From positions 124,001 to 188,000 of the forward strand of contig JANQAC010000001.1 of the NCBI GenBank assembly GCA_024707255.1: 64,000 nucleotides of DNA, given 5' to 3'. Source of the stretch: Asticcacaulis sp. GTDB taxonomy: Bacteria > Pseudomonadota > Alphaproteobacteria > Caulobacterales > Caulobacteraceae. Positions 28,842 to 37,743 of this stretch are shown here, one piece after another. The notes below the pieces were generated by a model. The model made no database searches. It worked only from the letters and a program-made list of their open reading frames with translations, and was not told the origin of the DNA. Each line of letters begins with the position of its first letter. The stretch's first letter is position 1. The translations under genes and the position numbers were made by a program.

Positions 28842-30110
28842 ATGTCAGACTACATGACCGGCTTCGGCAATCACTTCGCCATCGAGGCGGTGACGGGTGC
28901 GCTGCCAGTTGGCCAAAACTCACCGCAACACATGCCTTTCGGTCTCTATGCCGAGCAACTTTCCGGCTCGGCCTTCACCGCGCCGCGCACTGAGAATCGC
29001 CGTTCCTGGCTCTACCGCCTGCGGCCTTCAGCCAGCCACGCACCGTTTACCCCTTACCGTGACGCGCCCGCCTTCGCATCGCCAACCCCCAACCGCCTGC
29101 GCTGGTCACCGCTGACTGCGCCTGACAAACCGACCGATTTCATTGACGGCCTGACCGCCTACGTCGCCAATGGCGACCCGACGGTACAAACCGGCGTAAC
29201 GGTATGGCTCTACGCGGCGAACCGCTCGATGAACCGCGCCTTTTTCGATGCCGATGGCGAATGGCTGATCGTGCCACAATGGGGCCGACTCGTAATTTTC
29301 ACCGAAATGGGGGTGTTAAAGCTCGAACCACTCCAGATCGCCGTCATTCCACGCGGCGTGAAGTTCCGCGTCGCCCTGCCAGAAGGTCACGCGATCGGCT
29401 ATGTATTGGAAAACCATGGTCATCCCTTTCGCCTGCCGGACCTTGGACCGATCGGCGCCAATGGCCTGGCCAATCCGCGCGATTTTGAGACACCCGTCGC
29501 TGCCTTCGAGGATATCGATGGTGACTATGAACTGATCCAGAAGTTCTGCGGTCGGCTGTGGACGGCACGCGTGGACCATTCGCCGCTCGATGTCGTGGCC
29601 TGGCACGGCAATCTGGCACCGTATCGCTACGACCTGCGGCGCTTCAACACGATCAATACGGTCAGCTTCGACCATCCCGATCCGTCGATCTTCACTGTCC
29701 TGACCTCACCCTCGGAAACACCCGGCACGGCCAATGCCGATTTCGTCATCTTTCCGCCGCGCTGGATGGTGGCCGAACACACCTTCCGCCCCCCGTGGTT
29801 CCATCGCAATATCATGAGCGAATTCATGGGCCTGATCACCGGCGCCTATGATGCCAAGGCAGACGGCTTTGCCCCCGGCGGCGCAAGCCTACACAACTGC
29901 ATGAACGGCCACGGCCCGGACAAGGCGAGCTATGAGGCCGCTGTCGCCGCTGAGCTGAAACCGCACAGGATCGAAGGCACCATGGCCTTCATGTTCGAGA
30001 GCCGCCTGCCCTTTATCCCGACGACCTGGGCCATGGAAACGCCGCTGTTGCAACGCGACTACGACCATTGCTGGGACAATTTCAAAAAGGCCGAACTGCC
30101 AAGAAAGTAA
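28842..30110 (+). CDS. hmgA: Homogentisate 1,2-dioxygenase
   Basis: A 422-residue protein with the full HmgA signature: [19 protein letters not shown] at the start, [20 protein letters not shown] (His and Glu iron ligands) and [16 protein letters not shown] (third His). It opens the homogentisate ring to maleylacetoacetate. It is preceded by a strong ribosome binding site (cgggaggaagcgcag). Confidence 0.97.
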   Translation: MSDYMTGFGNHFAIEAVTGALPVGQNSPQHMPFGLYAEQLSGSAFTAPRTENRRSWLYRLRPSASHAPFTPYRDAPAFASPTPNRLRWSPLTAPDKPTDFIDGLTAYVANGDPTVQTGVTVWLYAANRSMNRAFFDADGEWLIVPQWGRLVIFTEMGVLKLEPLQIAVIPRGVKFRVALPEGHAIGYVLENHGHPFRLPDLGPIGANGLANPRDFETPVAAFEDIDGDYELIQKFCGRLWTARVDHSPLDVVAWHGNLAPYRYDLRRFNTINTVSFDHPDPSIFTVLTSPSETPGTANADFVIFPPRWMVAEHTFRPPWFHRNIMSEFMGLITGAYDAKADGFAPGGASLHNCMNGHGPDKASYEAAVAAELKPHRIEGTMAFMFESRLPFIPTTWAMETPLLQRDYDHCWDNFKKAELPRK

Positions 30111-30112
30111 GA

Positions 30113-30220
30113 TTTAGCCACAGATGACACAGATGGGCACAGATATTTTGCATGAATAGCAGACACCTCATCAAAGTGCGCGAAGCGCATCTGTGCTCAT
30201 CTGTGTCATCTGTGGCTAAA
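30113..30220. repeat. Long inverted repeat of the CACAGATG type, copy 2
   Basis: Arms at 30113-30144 and 30189-30220 (32 bp each) are reverse complements with one mismatch, around a 44-nt loop. The sequence theme is the same as at 23918-23997 (ccacagatg-cacagatg-gcacagat). It sits between hmgA and fahA, inside the pathway cluster. Confidence 0.8.
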
Positions 30221-30255
30221 CCTTTAAATGCGCCTTGCCAGGCGCAGGAGCCAGA

Positions 30256-31521
30256 ATGATAGATACAACCCACGATCCGAAACTGACCTCATGGGTCGCC
30301 AGTGCCAATGGCCATGCGGATTTCCCGATCCAGAACCTGCCGCTCGGCCTGTTCTCACCGGCCAATGAAGCCCCGCGTCCCGGCACGGCCATCGGTGATC
30401 AGATCGTCGAATGGCAGGCGCTCGTGGCCGCAGGCCTGATGCAGGACAGTCTGATCATGGAGGCCGTTCTGGCCACGCCGGCCCTGCGCAAATCCCTGCG
30501 CCAGCAACTGTCGAAACTGCTCAGCGATCCGCAGTACCGCGAAGCCGCCGAGCCCTACCTTCATACCGCCGCCGACTGCACATTGCACCTGCCGACCCAC
30601 ATCGGCGACTATACAGACTTCTATGCCGGCATCCACCATGCGGTGACAGTCGGCAAGCTATTCCGGCCGGACAATCCCCTGCTGCCGAATTACAAGCATG
30701 TGCCGATCGGCTATCACGGCCGCGCCTCTTCCATCCGCCCCAGCGGCGCACCGGTCATCCGCCCAAAAGGGCAGACCAAGGCGCCGGATACGGAAACGCC
30801 CTCCTTCGGGCCAAGCAAGCGGCTCGATTTCGAACTTGAACTCGGCATCTGGATAGGCCCAGGCAATGATCTCGGCCAGCCCATCGCGATGACTGACGCC
30901 GCCGAACATATCGCCGGCTACTGCCTGCTCAATGACTGGTCGGCGCGCGATTTCCAAGCCTGGGAATACCAGCCGCTAGGCCCATTCCTGGCCAAGAACT
31001 TCATGACCACGATCTCGCCCTGGATCATTACTCCGGAAGCCCTGGCGCCTTTCCGGCTGGCGCAGGCTCCACGCCCCGAAGGTGATCCCAAGCCCTTGCC
31101 CTACCTATGGGACGCGACCGATCAGGCCAGTGGTGCGCTGAAGCTCTCGCTGGAGGTATTGATCGAGACGGCCGAAATGCGCGCGCAAAATCTGCCGCCG
31201 TTTGCCCTCAGCCACAGCGAGGCGCGCCATATGTACTGGACGCCGGCACAACTGGTCGCCCATCACGCCAGCAATGGCTGCAATCTGCAAACCGGTGACC
31301 TGTTGGGCACAGGAACCATTTCCGGCCCTTCCCCGGACAGTGCCGGCAGCCTGCTCGAACTGTCAGAAGGCGGTAAAAAACCCGTGACTTTGCCATCAAA
31401 TGAAACACGAACCTTCCTTGAAGACGGCGATGCGCTTATCTTGAGAGCCTATGCCGAAGCCGACGGCTGTGTCAGCATCGGGTTCGGAGACTGCCGCGGG
31501 CGCATTTTACCCGCCGGATAA
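30256..31521 (+). CDS. fahA: Fumarylacetoacetase
   Basis: A 421-residue FAH. It shows LPLGLFSP near the N-terminus, the metal-binding block DYTDFYAGIHHAVTVGKLFR, YHGRASSIRPSG, and LLNDWSARDFQAWEYQPLGP. It splits fumarylacetoacetate into fumarate and acetoacetate, the last step of tyrosine breakdown. The ATG at 30256 gives the canonical start; the frame is open a little further upstream. Confidence 0.96.
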   Translation: MIDTTHDPKLTSWVASANGHADFPIQNLPLGLFSPANEAPRPGTAIGDQIVEWQALVAAGLMQDSLIMEAVLATPALRKSLRQQLSKLLSDPQYREAAEPYLHTAADCTLHLPTHIGDYTDFYAGIHHAVTVGKLFRPDNPLLPNYKHVPIGYHGRASSIRPSGAPVIRPKGQTKAPDTETPSFGPSKRLDFELELGIWIGPGNDLGQPIAMTDAAEHIAGYCLLNDWSARDFQAWEYQPLGPFLAKNFMTTISPWIITPEALAPFRLAQAPRPEGDPKPLPYLWDATDQASGALKLSLEVLIETAEMRAQNLPPFALSHSEARHMYWTPAQLVAHHASNGCNLQTGDLLGTGTISGPSPDSAGSLLELSEGGKKPVTLPSNETRTFLEDGDALILRAYAEADGCVSIGFGDCRGRILPAG

Positions 31522-31548
31522 GAGCCAGATAAGAGAAAGCAGGCGAGG

Positions 31549-32206
31549 ATGCTCAAATTGCATGATTACTGGCGCTCCAGCGCCGCCTATCGCGTTCGTA
31601 TCGCTCTTAATCTCAAGGGGCTGGAGTACAAACAGGACAGTCATGACCTGCGCACCAATGCCCAGCATCTCGACAGCTATAAGGCGCTCAATCCGCAAGG
31701 GCTAGTGCCGGCGCTAGATATCGGCGGCCATGTCCTGACGCAAAGTTCGGCAATCATCGAATGGTTGGAGGAAACCTGCCCGGAACCGCCGCTTCTGCCG
31801 CGCGCCGCCGCCGACCGCGCCGTGGTTCGTGCCATGGCAGGGATGATCGCCTGCGATATCCACCCGCTCAATAATCTCCGTGTTCTGCGCGAACTGAAGA
31901 ACGACTGGGGCGCCGACGAAACGCAGACGAAGATGTGGGCCAAAGGCTGGATTGCCGAAGGTTTCACAGCCCTGGAAACCCTGATCGCCCGCCATGGCGA
32001 CGGCTACTGCTTCGGTGAGCGGCCGACCCTGGCCGATTGCTTCCTGGTGCCGCAGGTCTTTTCTGCCCAACGTTTCGGCGTCAGCCTGGATCCCTATCCA
32101 AATATCCGCGCGGTCAATGAGCGCTGCGATGAGCACCCAGCCTTTTTCGCGTGCCCACCCGGCACATCAGCCCGATGCCGATACGGTCGATTTCAATACC
32201 AGATGA
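31549..32206 (+). CDS. maiA: Maleylacetoacetate isomerase (GST zeta), one-base frameshift near the 3' end
   Basis: A GST zeta protein of ~218 residues. It starts MLKLHDYWRSSAAYRVRIAL with the catalytic SSAAYRVRI motif, then LNPQGLVPALDIGG and the C-terminal FGERPTLADCFLVPQVFSAQRF. As given, the frame reads on into the Rieske gene. If the T5 run at 32143-32147 is read as T4, the end becomes HPAFSRAHPAHQPDADTVDF, the expected GST zeta tail. The stop then overlaps the Rieske start by 4 bp (ATGA). It isomerises maleylacetoacetate to fumarylacetoacetate. Confidence 0.9.
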
Positions 32207-32559
32207 GTTTAAGAGTCTACGCCACGCCCGCCGGCGTAAAACTGGGGCCAAAGGATCTCATCGCGCCTGACAGCGCGCGCAACTTCGTGCTGGAAATTGG
32301 CGAGGCGCATTTTCATGGCTTCGTGGTACGTAAAGCCGATGACTATTACGGCTATGTCGATCGCTGCCCACACGCCGGCCTCCCCCTGGCGCAGGAACTG
32401 GACGACTACCTGACACCCCAGGCCGACCTGATTTCCTGTAGCTGGCATGGCGCCCTGTTCCGCATCTCCTCCGGTCAGTGTGTCGGCGGTCCCTGCGCCG
32501 GGCAGTCGCTGACACCGTGGCCGGTACGCGTGGAAGACGGTTTTATAGTGACCGCTTAA
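32203..32559 (+). CDS. Rieske [2Fe-2S] domain protein
   Basis: A 118-residue stand-alone Rieske protein starting MSLRVYATPAG. The cluster ligands are C55-P-H57 and C79-S-W-H82 (RCPHAGLPL and CSWHGALF). It resembles small Rieske ferredoxins that deliver electrons to oxygenases. Placed last in the homogentisate gene run, it may support Hpd/HmgA or an unlinked enzyme; this is inference. Its 3' end overlaps the convergent EamA gene by 4 bp. Confidence 0.85.
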   Translation: MSLRVYATPAGVKLGPKDLIAPDSARNFVLEIGEAHFHGFVVRKADDYYGYVDRCPHAGLPLAQELDDYLTPQADLISCSWHGALFRISSGQCVGGPCAGQSLTPWPVRVEDGFIVTA

Positions 32560-33440
32560 GCCGTGGCGTCGTTTGAGCCGCGCTTGGCGGTCAGGCTGGA
32601 ACCGACCGAGGCGATGATCACCAGCGCCACCGCCAACCATTGCAGCGGCGTCAGTAGCTCATGCAGGATAGCCAGCCCCAGCAGAGCGGCGACGGCCGGC
32701 TCCAGGCTCATCATCAGACCAAAGGTTTTGGCCGGCATGGCTTTCAGCGCGATCATTTCCAGCGCATAGGGAATGGCGCTGGCCAGGATACCGATACCGA
32801 CGCCGTAGAGCAGTATGATCGGCGACAGCAACGACGCCCCAGCAAAGGCGACGCCGATCGGCACGGTGAAAATGGTCGAAAAGGCCATGCCAAGCGCCAC
32901 AGCCTTGCCCCCGTGTACCCGATCGCCGACCTTCTGACCGACAATGATATAAAGCCCCCACAGCACACCAGCGATCAGGGCATAGACCACGCCCAGCAGA
33001 TCGAGCGCCGTGCTGCCGTCTCCCCACGGAAGCAAGATCAGCAGCCCTGCCACGGCGCAGGCCACCCAGATAAAGTCACTCCATTTGCGTGACCCCAGGA
33101 TCGCCACGGTGAGCGGCCCGGAAAATTCCAGTGCCACGGCTATCCCTAACGGAATGCGGGCGATGGAGGCATAGAAGACCAGGTTCATGACGCCGAGTAT
33201 GGCGCCGTAAAGCGCCAGCACAGGCCAGTGCTTCCGCTCCGGCCCACCGCGCCAAGGCTGGAAGACAATAAGCAATGAAACCGTGGCAAAGAACTGGCGC
33301 AACGCCGTGGTGCCTTCGGAACCGACCAGCGGAAAGACATGCTTGCTAAGCGTGGCGCCAAGCTGCACGGAGACAATGGCGATCAGAACGGCGATGATCG
33401 CCCATACTTTCGTATTTTTGGGTTTGGGATTTTTAGACAT
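32556..33440 (-). CDS. EamA family (RhtA-like) exporter
   Basis: A ~294-residue membrane protein with about ten spans arranged as two EamA repeats; RIPLGIAVALEFSGPLTVAILG and MMSLEPAVAALLGLAILHELLT are typical of RhtA-type threonine/homoserine exporters. The start MSKNPKPKNTKVWAI is chosen; the open frame upstream is not protein-like. The exported substrate is not certain. Confidence 0.88.
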   Translation of the reverse strand: MSKNPKPKNTKVWAIIAVLIAIVSVQLGATLSKHVFPLVGSEGTTALRQFFATVSLLIVFQPWRGGPERKHWPVLALYGAILGVMNLVFYASIARIPLGIAVALEFSGPLTVAILGSRKWSDFIWVACAVAGLLILLPWGDGSTALDLLGVVYALIAGVLWGLYIIVGQKVGDRVHGGKAVALGMAFSTIFTVPIGVAFAGASLLSPIILLYGVGIGILASAIPYALEMIALKAMPAKTFGLMMSLEPAVAALLGLAILHELLTPLQWLAVALVIIASVGSSLTAKRGSNDATA

Positions 33441-33620
33441 GATTCGACTCCGGTTAGGCGTCGTCTTGTCATGACCGGGTACGGCGCACCTCGTCCGGAG
33501 AATATCTGCGCCCAGGATAGCGGCTCGATATGACAATCTCAACGGATGTGAAAAATAAAATTGGTCTTATTGCTTATGACAAATAGGTAGGCCACCCTTC
33601 GGAAAAATGGAGGAAAAACC

Positions 33621-34661
33621 ATGAAATCGCTCGTCGCCCTGATGGCGTCCGCGGCCCTGATGGCTGCGCCGGTAATGGCCAAGCCCGCGCCCAAACCGGT
33701 AATTATCGGTTATCTGCCAGCTTTCAAGGGCCCCATGCTGCCCTATATGGACTCCGTCGACCTGACCAAGGTCACCCATATCAATCTGTCCTTCGTCAAT
33801 CCCGATCCGCAGGGCCAGGTCGTCAATGGCGCCCTGATGGCCTGCATGGATACCGAAGGACATGGCGCCCTGCCGGTGGCCGATGTGCAGGCGGTGATCG
33901 ACCGCGCGCACAAGGCCGGCGTCAAGGTGCTGATTTCCCTGGGCGGTGGCATTATCCCCAAATGTTCCGGTGACTGGCCTAAGCTGCTGAAGCCGGAAAA
34001 CCGCGCCGCCACCGTGGCCAACCTCATAAAGTTTCTCGATAAGACTGGCCTCGATGGCCTGGATGTCGATCTCGAATGGGACGTTCTGACGGCTATCGAC
34101 ACCGCCGGAGACTATACGCCCTTCATCCAGGAACTCAGCGCCGAACTCAAAAAGCGTGGCAAGCTGCTGACCTGCGCCACGGCCTCGGCTGAAGGCGGCA
34201 TGGTGCCCGTGTCTTCCGTGCCGTATTTCGACTATGTGAACATTATGTCCTATGATGCCATTGGTCCTTCATGGGGTACGCCTGGTGATGAGCACGCCAC
34301 CTTGGGCATGGCGAAACACGATATCGCCGTCTGGCAGGCGCGCGGGGTGAAAAAGGGCCAGTTGGTGCTGGGCGTGCCCTTTTACGGTCACGCCTTTGGC
34401 AGTTACAAACTCGGCTTCCATGATTACAAGGGCCTGCTGGCGGAATATGGCGATTCGGTCGCCGAAAACGATATCCTCGGCAAGGCGTGCGCCGGTTGCG
34501 ATTACGTCACCTATAATGGCCGCCCGACGATCCGCCAGAAGGCCGAACTGGCCCGGCAGAACGGCGCTGGCGTCATGATCTGGGAACTGACAGCCGATCA
34601 GCCGGGGCCGAACAGCCTGCTTGATGCCTTGCACGACTCGCTCAATTCTACCGCAGAGTGA
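33621..34661 (+). CDS. Secreted glycoside hydrolase family 18 protein
   Basis: A 346-residue protein with a signal peptide (MKSLVALMASAALMAAPVMA). The GH18 catalytic motif DGLDVDLE is at 145-152 with the acid Glu at 152. SLGGG (strand 3) and YVNIMSYD (strand 6), and a final MIWELTADQPG, complete the TIM barrel. It should cleave beta-1,4-GlcNAc linkages (chitin, or related N-glycan or peptidoglycan material). A good ribosome binding site (aatggaggaaaaacc) precedes it. Confidence 0.92.
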   Translation: MKSLVALMASAALMAAPVMAKPAPKPVIIGYLPAFKGPMLPYMDSVDLTKVTHINLSFVNPDPQGQVVNGALMACMDTEGHGALPVADVQAVIDRAHKAGVKVLISLGGGIIPKCSGDWPKLLKPENRAATVANLIKFLDKTGLDGLDVDLEWDVLTAIDTAGDYTPFIQELSAELKKRGKLLTCATASAEGGMVPVSSVPYFDYVNIMSYDAIGPSWGTPGDEHATLGMAKHDIAVWQARGVKKGQLVLGVPFYGHAFGSYKLGFHDYKGLLAEYGDSVAENDILGKACAGCDYVTYNGRPTIRQKAELARQNGAGVMIWELTADQPGPNSLLDALHDSLNSTAE

Positions 34662-34759
34662 ATTGCGCAGCATAATTTCCGATTGCATCGCGTCATGCGA
34701 CAAAATATCTCGATCCGTCGTCAATTTTCCAAATTTGACATAAATGTCAGTATTTGAAA

Positions 34760-34788
34760 TTGACCCTGCGTCGGGTTTTTTGTATTGT
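34760..34788 (+). promoter_or_regulatory. Candidate sigma70-type promoter
   Basis: ttgacc and tattgt are separated by exactly 17 bp in a gap without an obvious gene; the expected start of transcription is near 34795. It would drive the candidate small RNA described next. Confidence 0.5.
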
Positions 34789-34794
34789 GTTTTC

Positions 34795-34967
34795 AATAAC
34801 AAGAGAAAACGCCACAGACAGCACAATGTTTACGCCTCCGCGCCTCAGCCAGGGTTCGAGCACCACCTCGGCCCCAAGCCACACCCAGACAGCGTGCGTA
34901 AACCGGGCGGCGTCACTCGCCAGACATAGCGAAAATGCTGCATCCTGCCACGGTGCAGCATTTTTTT
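34795..34967 (+). ncRNA. Candidate small structured RNA or paaC leader
   Basis: The 370-bp gap between the GH18 gene and the paaC-like gene holds a promoter-like element, a long-range dyad (gtttacgc near 34829 and gcgtaaac near 34895) and a strong intrinsic terminator at 34932-34967. The resulting ~173-nt transcript would end 65 bp before paaC. It does not match any RNA family I know. A short open frame starting at 34827 overlaps it but shows no protein signature, so an independent sRNA or an attenuating leader are both possible. Confidence 0.4.
34932..34967 (+). terminator. Intrinsic terminator upstream of paaC-like gene
   Basis: Stem aaaatgctgca / tgcagcatttt (11 bp) with an 11-nt loop and a run of seven T. 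It ends the candidate small RNA, or attenuates transcription into the paaC-like gene. Confidence 0.85.
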
Positions 34968-35031
34968 GTCACTGGCGTCGAAACGCATTAGCCCCACCAT
35001 CGATGAAAAAGGATACAGGGAACAAAACGCC

Positions 35032-35818
35032 ATGAAAACCAGCACAAAAACAAAGCCCGCCCCTCAAGCCGACAACGACGTTTTTGAATATGCGCTGCGC
35101 CTGGGCGACGATGCCCTCATTCTCGGCCAGCGCCTGAGCGCCTGGTGCGGCCACGCCCCCAGCCTGGAGGTCGACCTCGGCCTCTCCAGCCTGGCGCTCG
35201 ATCTGGTCGGCCAAGCCACCTTCTGGCTGGAACTGGCCGCCAGGCATGACCCGCGGGGCCGCGATGCCGATACCCTGGCCTTCCGCCGCGACACCCACGA
35301 TTTCCATAACTGCCTTCTGGTCGAGCAGCCGAATGGCGATTTCGCCCAGACCCTGGCGCGGCAGTTCCTGTTTTCCAACTACCAGCTTCTGTTCCTGGAA
35401 GCCCTCAAGGGGTCATCCGACAAGGCCATGGCCGAGATCGCCGCCAAATGCGCCGGCGATGTCGCCTATCACGTCGATTTCGCCCGCGACTGGATGATCC
35501 GGCTGGGAGATGCCTCCTGCGTCAGCCATCAGCGCCTGGTAAAGAGCATGGACTTCATGTCCCACTTCGTCGATGAGCTGTTTATCATGGACGAGGTCGA
35601 TAATGCCCTGCTGACGGACGGCATATCCATCTGCAAAGCGGCTCTGCGCGACGAGTTCGATCATCGCATCGCCAGCGTATTGAGCGAGGCCGGCTTGAGC
35701 GCCGCCAAAGGCAAGGCGCTCTATAATCCTGGGCCGCAAGGGCCATGACAGTGAGCATGTAGCCCTGCTGCTGCACGACATGCAGATCCCGCCACACGAA
35801 GCGGATCCGCGCTGGTAA
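35032..35818 (+). CDS. PaaC-like ring-1,2-epoxyphenylacetyl-CoA epoxidase structural subunit, one-base frameshift
   Basis: A PaaC (PF05138) protein of ~261 residues. It contains YALRLGDDALILGQRLSAWC, LALDLVGQATFWLELAARHD, ARQFLFSNYQLLFLEALKGS and AYHVDFARDWMIRLGD. The frame breaks at 35731-35733, where GGG should probably be GG; the tail then reads PGRKGHDSEHVALLLHDMQ, matching the family. PaaC normally pairs with catalytic PaaA as a scaffold. No paaA, paaB, paaD or paaE is nearby, so this copy is solitary. It ends directly against the convergent ketimine reductase gene. Confidence 0.8.
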
Positions 35819-36738
35819 TCAGCCTACAGCGAGCGCCGCCGCCGCCAGATCCTGCGCAGCGTCGCCCACGCTCTTGAACAGCGTGATGCGGCCTTCCCGG
35901 CCAGGCACAGACTCACCGGCGCAAAGCGTCTGCAAGGTGCCCTTGATCATTTCATGATGTAGCAGGCCCGCGGCGATCGGCTGGGTCAGGTCACCGGCCT
36001 CGCTCAGGGCAGCGAAGCTATCGACCCAGATGTCGGCGCGCGTCATGGCGGTATCGTCGGCCTCGCGCATATCCTTCAGATAGCCGCCGATCAGGGCCAC
36101 ATGCTGGCCATTGCGCAGCCATTCCCCTTTGATCAGCGGCGCTTTGGAAAGGGTGGCGCAGGCGATGATATCGGCCTTCGCCACGTCGGCCGCCAGATCA
36201 GTGCAGACCTCGGCATGGAAACCGCCCGCCTTGAGGGCCGAAACCAATTTCTCCGCATTGGCTGCGGTCGGGCTGAAAACCTTAACCGTTTCGATTTCGC
36301 GCACTGCGCGGTAGGCGAAGGCTAACTCGCTGGCAATTCGTCCTGAACCGACCAGCAGCAGATGCCCGGCGCCCTCGATCGCCAACCGGTCGGCCGCGAT
36401 CGCCGCCACCGCCGCCGTGCGCCGCGCCGTCAGTTCGCCGCCGTCGAGCAGGGCCATATGCTCGCCGGTCACCGCATCGAACAACAGATAACTCGCCGTC
36501 ACCGCCGGCAGGTGACGCCGCGCATTGCCGGGCGTCACATTGACGATCTTGACTCCCCCATGCCCTGGCTCCAGGCCGGCATCATCAGCAGGGTTGCGTC
36601 CGGCTCGCCTTGAATACTAACCGTGTGGACATGGCGCTGCGGCGAGGTCGTCTCGCCCTGCAACAGCTTGGGCAATTGCTTCGTCAGCAGCGCATAGGGC
36701 AAACGTTCGATCAGGTCGTGCGCGGTCAGGTTTTGCAT
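35819..36738 (-). CDS. Ornithine cyclodeaminase/mu-crystallin family ketimine reductase, one-base frameshift
   Basis: Two frames together give ~306 residues. The N-terminal part starts MQNLTAHDLIERLPYALL; the rest contains VTPGNARRHLPAVTASYLLF, LLDGGELTARRTAAVAAIAA and the NAD(P) loop LLVGSGRIASELAFAY. The break is in a G5 run (36555-36559); reading G6 gives GMGGVKIVNVTPGNA, the family pattern. Family members reduce cyclic ketimines such as delta1-piperideine-2-carboxylate or pyrroline-2-carboxylate, or deaminate ornithine. Next to a pipecolate/glutarate cluster, piperideine-2-carboxylate reductase is the most sensible role (inference). It follows lysR by 4 bp. Confidence 0.82.
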
Positions 36739-36742
36739 GGGA

Positions 36743-37642
36743 CTATCCGTTATCAATAGCGGTTTCGGTCAGTAGCCAGTCACGAAAAGCGACCAGAGGT
36801 GGGTGGTCGGCGCGATCTTCCGGCCAGGCGAGATAATAGGCTTCGGCGTTTTTCATGGGCAGGTCGAGCGCCCGAACCAACTGGCCGGTGCGCAGTTCTT
36901 CCTCGATCAGGAAATCCGGCAGGAGGGCCACGCCCAGTCCGGCGCGCGCCATCTGGGCCATGGTGGCGAACTGATCGAACAGCATCCCTTGCACATGCTC
37001 GGCCGGCGCCTCATTCTGACGCAGCCAGCGCTCCCAGGCGTCGGGCCGCGTGGTGATATGCAGCAACGGCGCCTTACGGATATCCGCCGGAGTCTCGAAC
37101 CTGTAGCGCTCCAGCAGGGCCGGACTGCATGCAGGCACGACATATTCTTCGCGCAGGATTTGCGTCTGCGCGCCCGGCCAATCGCCGGTGCCATGATAGA
37201 TGGCGGCGTCCATCGCTTCCTGGCGAAAATCAAACTGGCTCAGGCGGGTGGTCAGGTTGAGCGTGGTCGCCGGATTCTGCGCCAGGAACTGCGGCAGACG
37301 CGGTGCCAGCCAACGCGCACCGAAGGTCGGCAGGACCGCGAGATTGAGCGTGCCGCCCAACGGATTGGCGCGCAGGTTGAGCGAGGCGGTACTGATCTTC
37401 TTCAGCGCATCGCGGACTTCGCGGGCATAGACCTCGCCGCCGGGGGTCAGGCGAATGGTCTGGCGTTCGCGGTGGAACAGCTCGACCTCCAGCAAATCCT
37501 CCAGCGCCTTGATCTGGCGGCTGACAGCACTTTGCGTCAGGGCCAGTTCGCGCGCCGCCGTGGTGATGCTGCCGGTGCGTGCGGCGGCCTCAAAGGCTTG
37601 CAGGTGGGCAGTCGGCGGCAGAAAACGGCGTGGGGCAAGCAT
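36743..37642 (-). CDS. LysR family transcriptional regulator (GcvA/GcdR-like)
   Basis: A 299-residue LTTR. The HTH FEAAARTGSITTAARELALTQSAVSRQIKALED is at about residues 17-50, followed by a GcvA-like effector domain (NLAVLPTFGARWLAPRLPQF). It is co-directional with the ketimine reductase and divergent from the flavoprotein-ALDH-GcdH operon, so it probably controls both in response to a lysine-derived metabolite or glutarate. Two dyads in the shared intergenic region are candidate binding sites. Confidence 0.9.
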   Translation of the reverse strand: MLAPRRFLPPTAHLQAFEAAARTGSITTAARELALTQSAVSRQIKALEDLLEVELFHRERQTIRLTPGGEVYAREVRDALKKISTASLNLRANPLGGTLNLAVLPTFGARWLAPRLPQFLAQNPATTLNLTTRLSQFDFRQEAMDAAIYHGTGDWPGAQTQILREEYVVPACSPALLERYRFETPADIRKAPLLHITTRPDAWERWLRQNEAPAEHVQGMLFDQFATMAQMARAGLGVALLPDFLIEEELRTGQLVRALDLPMKNAEAYYLAWPEDRADHPPLVAFRDWLLTETAIDNG

Positions 37643-37650
37643 CAGACTTC

Positions 37651-37687
37651 ATTCCAAATAAGAATGATATATTGCCGAAATGGCAAT
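37651..37687 (+). promoter_or_regulatory. Candidate LysR binding dyads between lysR and the catabolic operon
   Basis: attccaaataagaat (37651-37665) fits the T-N11-A LTTR box, and attgccgaaatggcaat (37671-37687) is a 6+6 dyad. They lie between the divergent starts at 37642 and 37744, in the expected position for LysR regulation of both units. Confidence 0.55.
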
Positions 37688-37743
37688 GGATAAGACCCAT
37701 ATTAGCGCGTATAAGCCTATTGTCCATACAAATACGGAATGAC

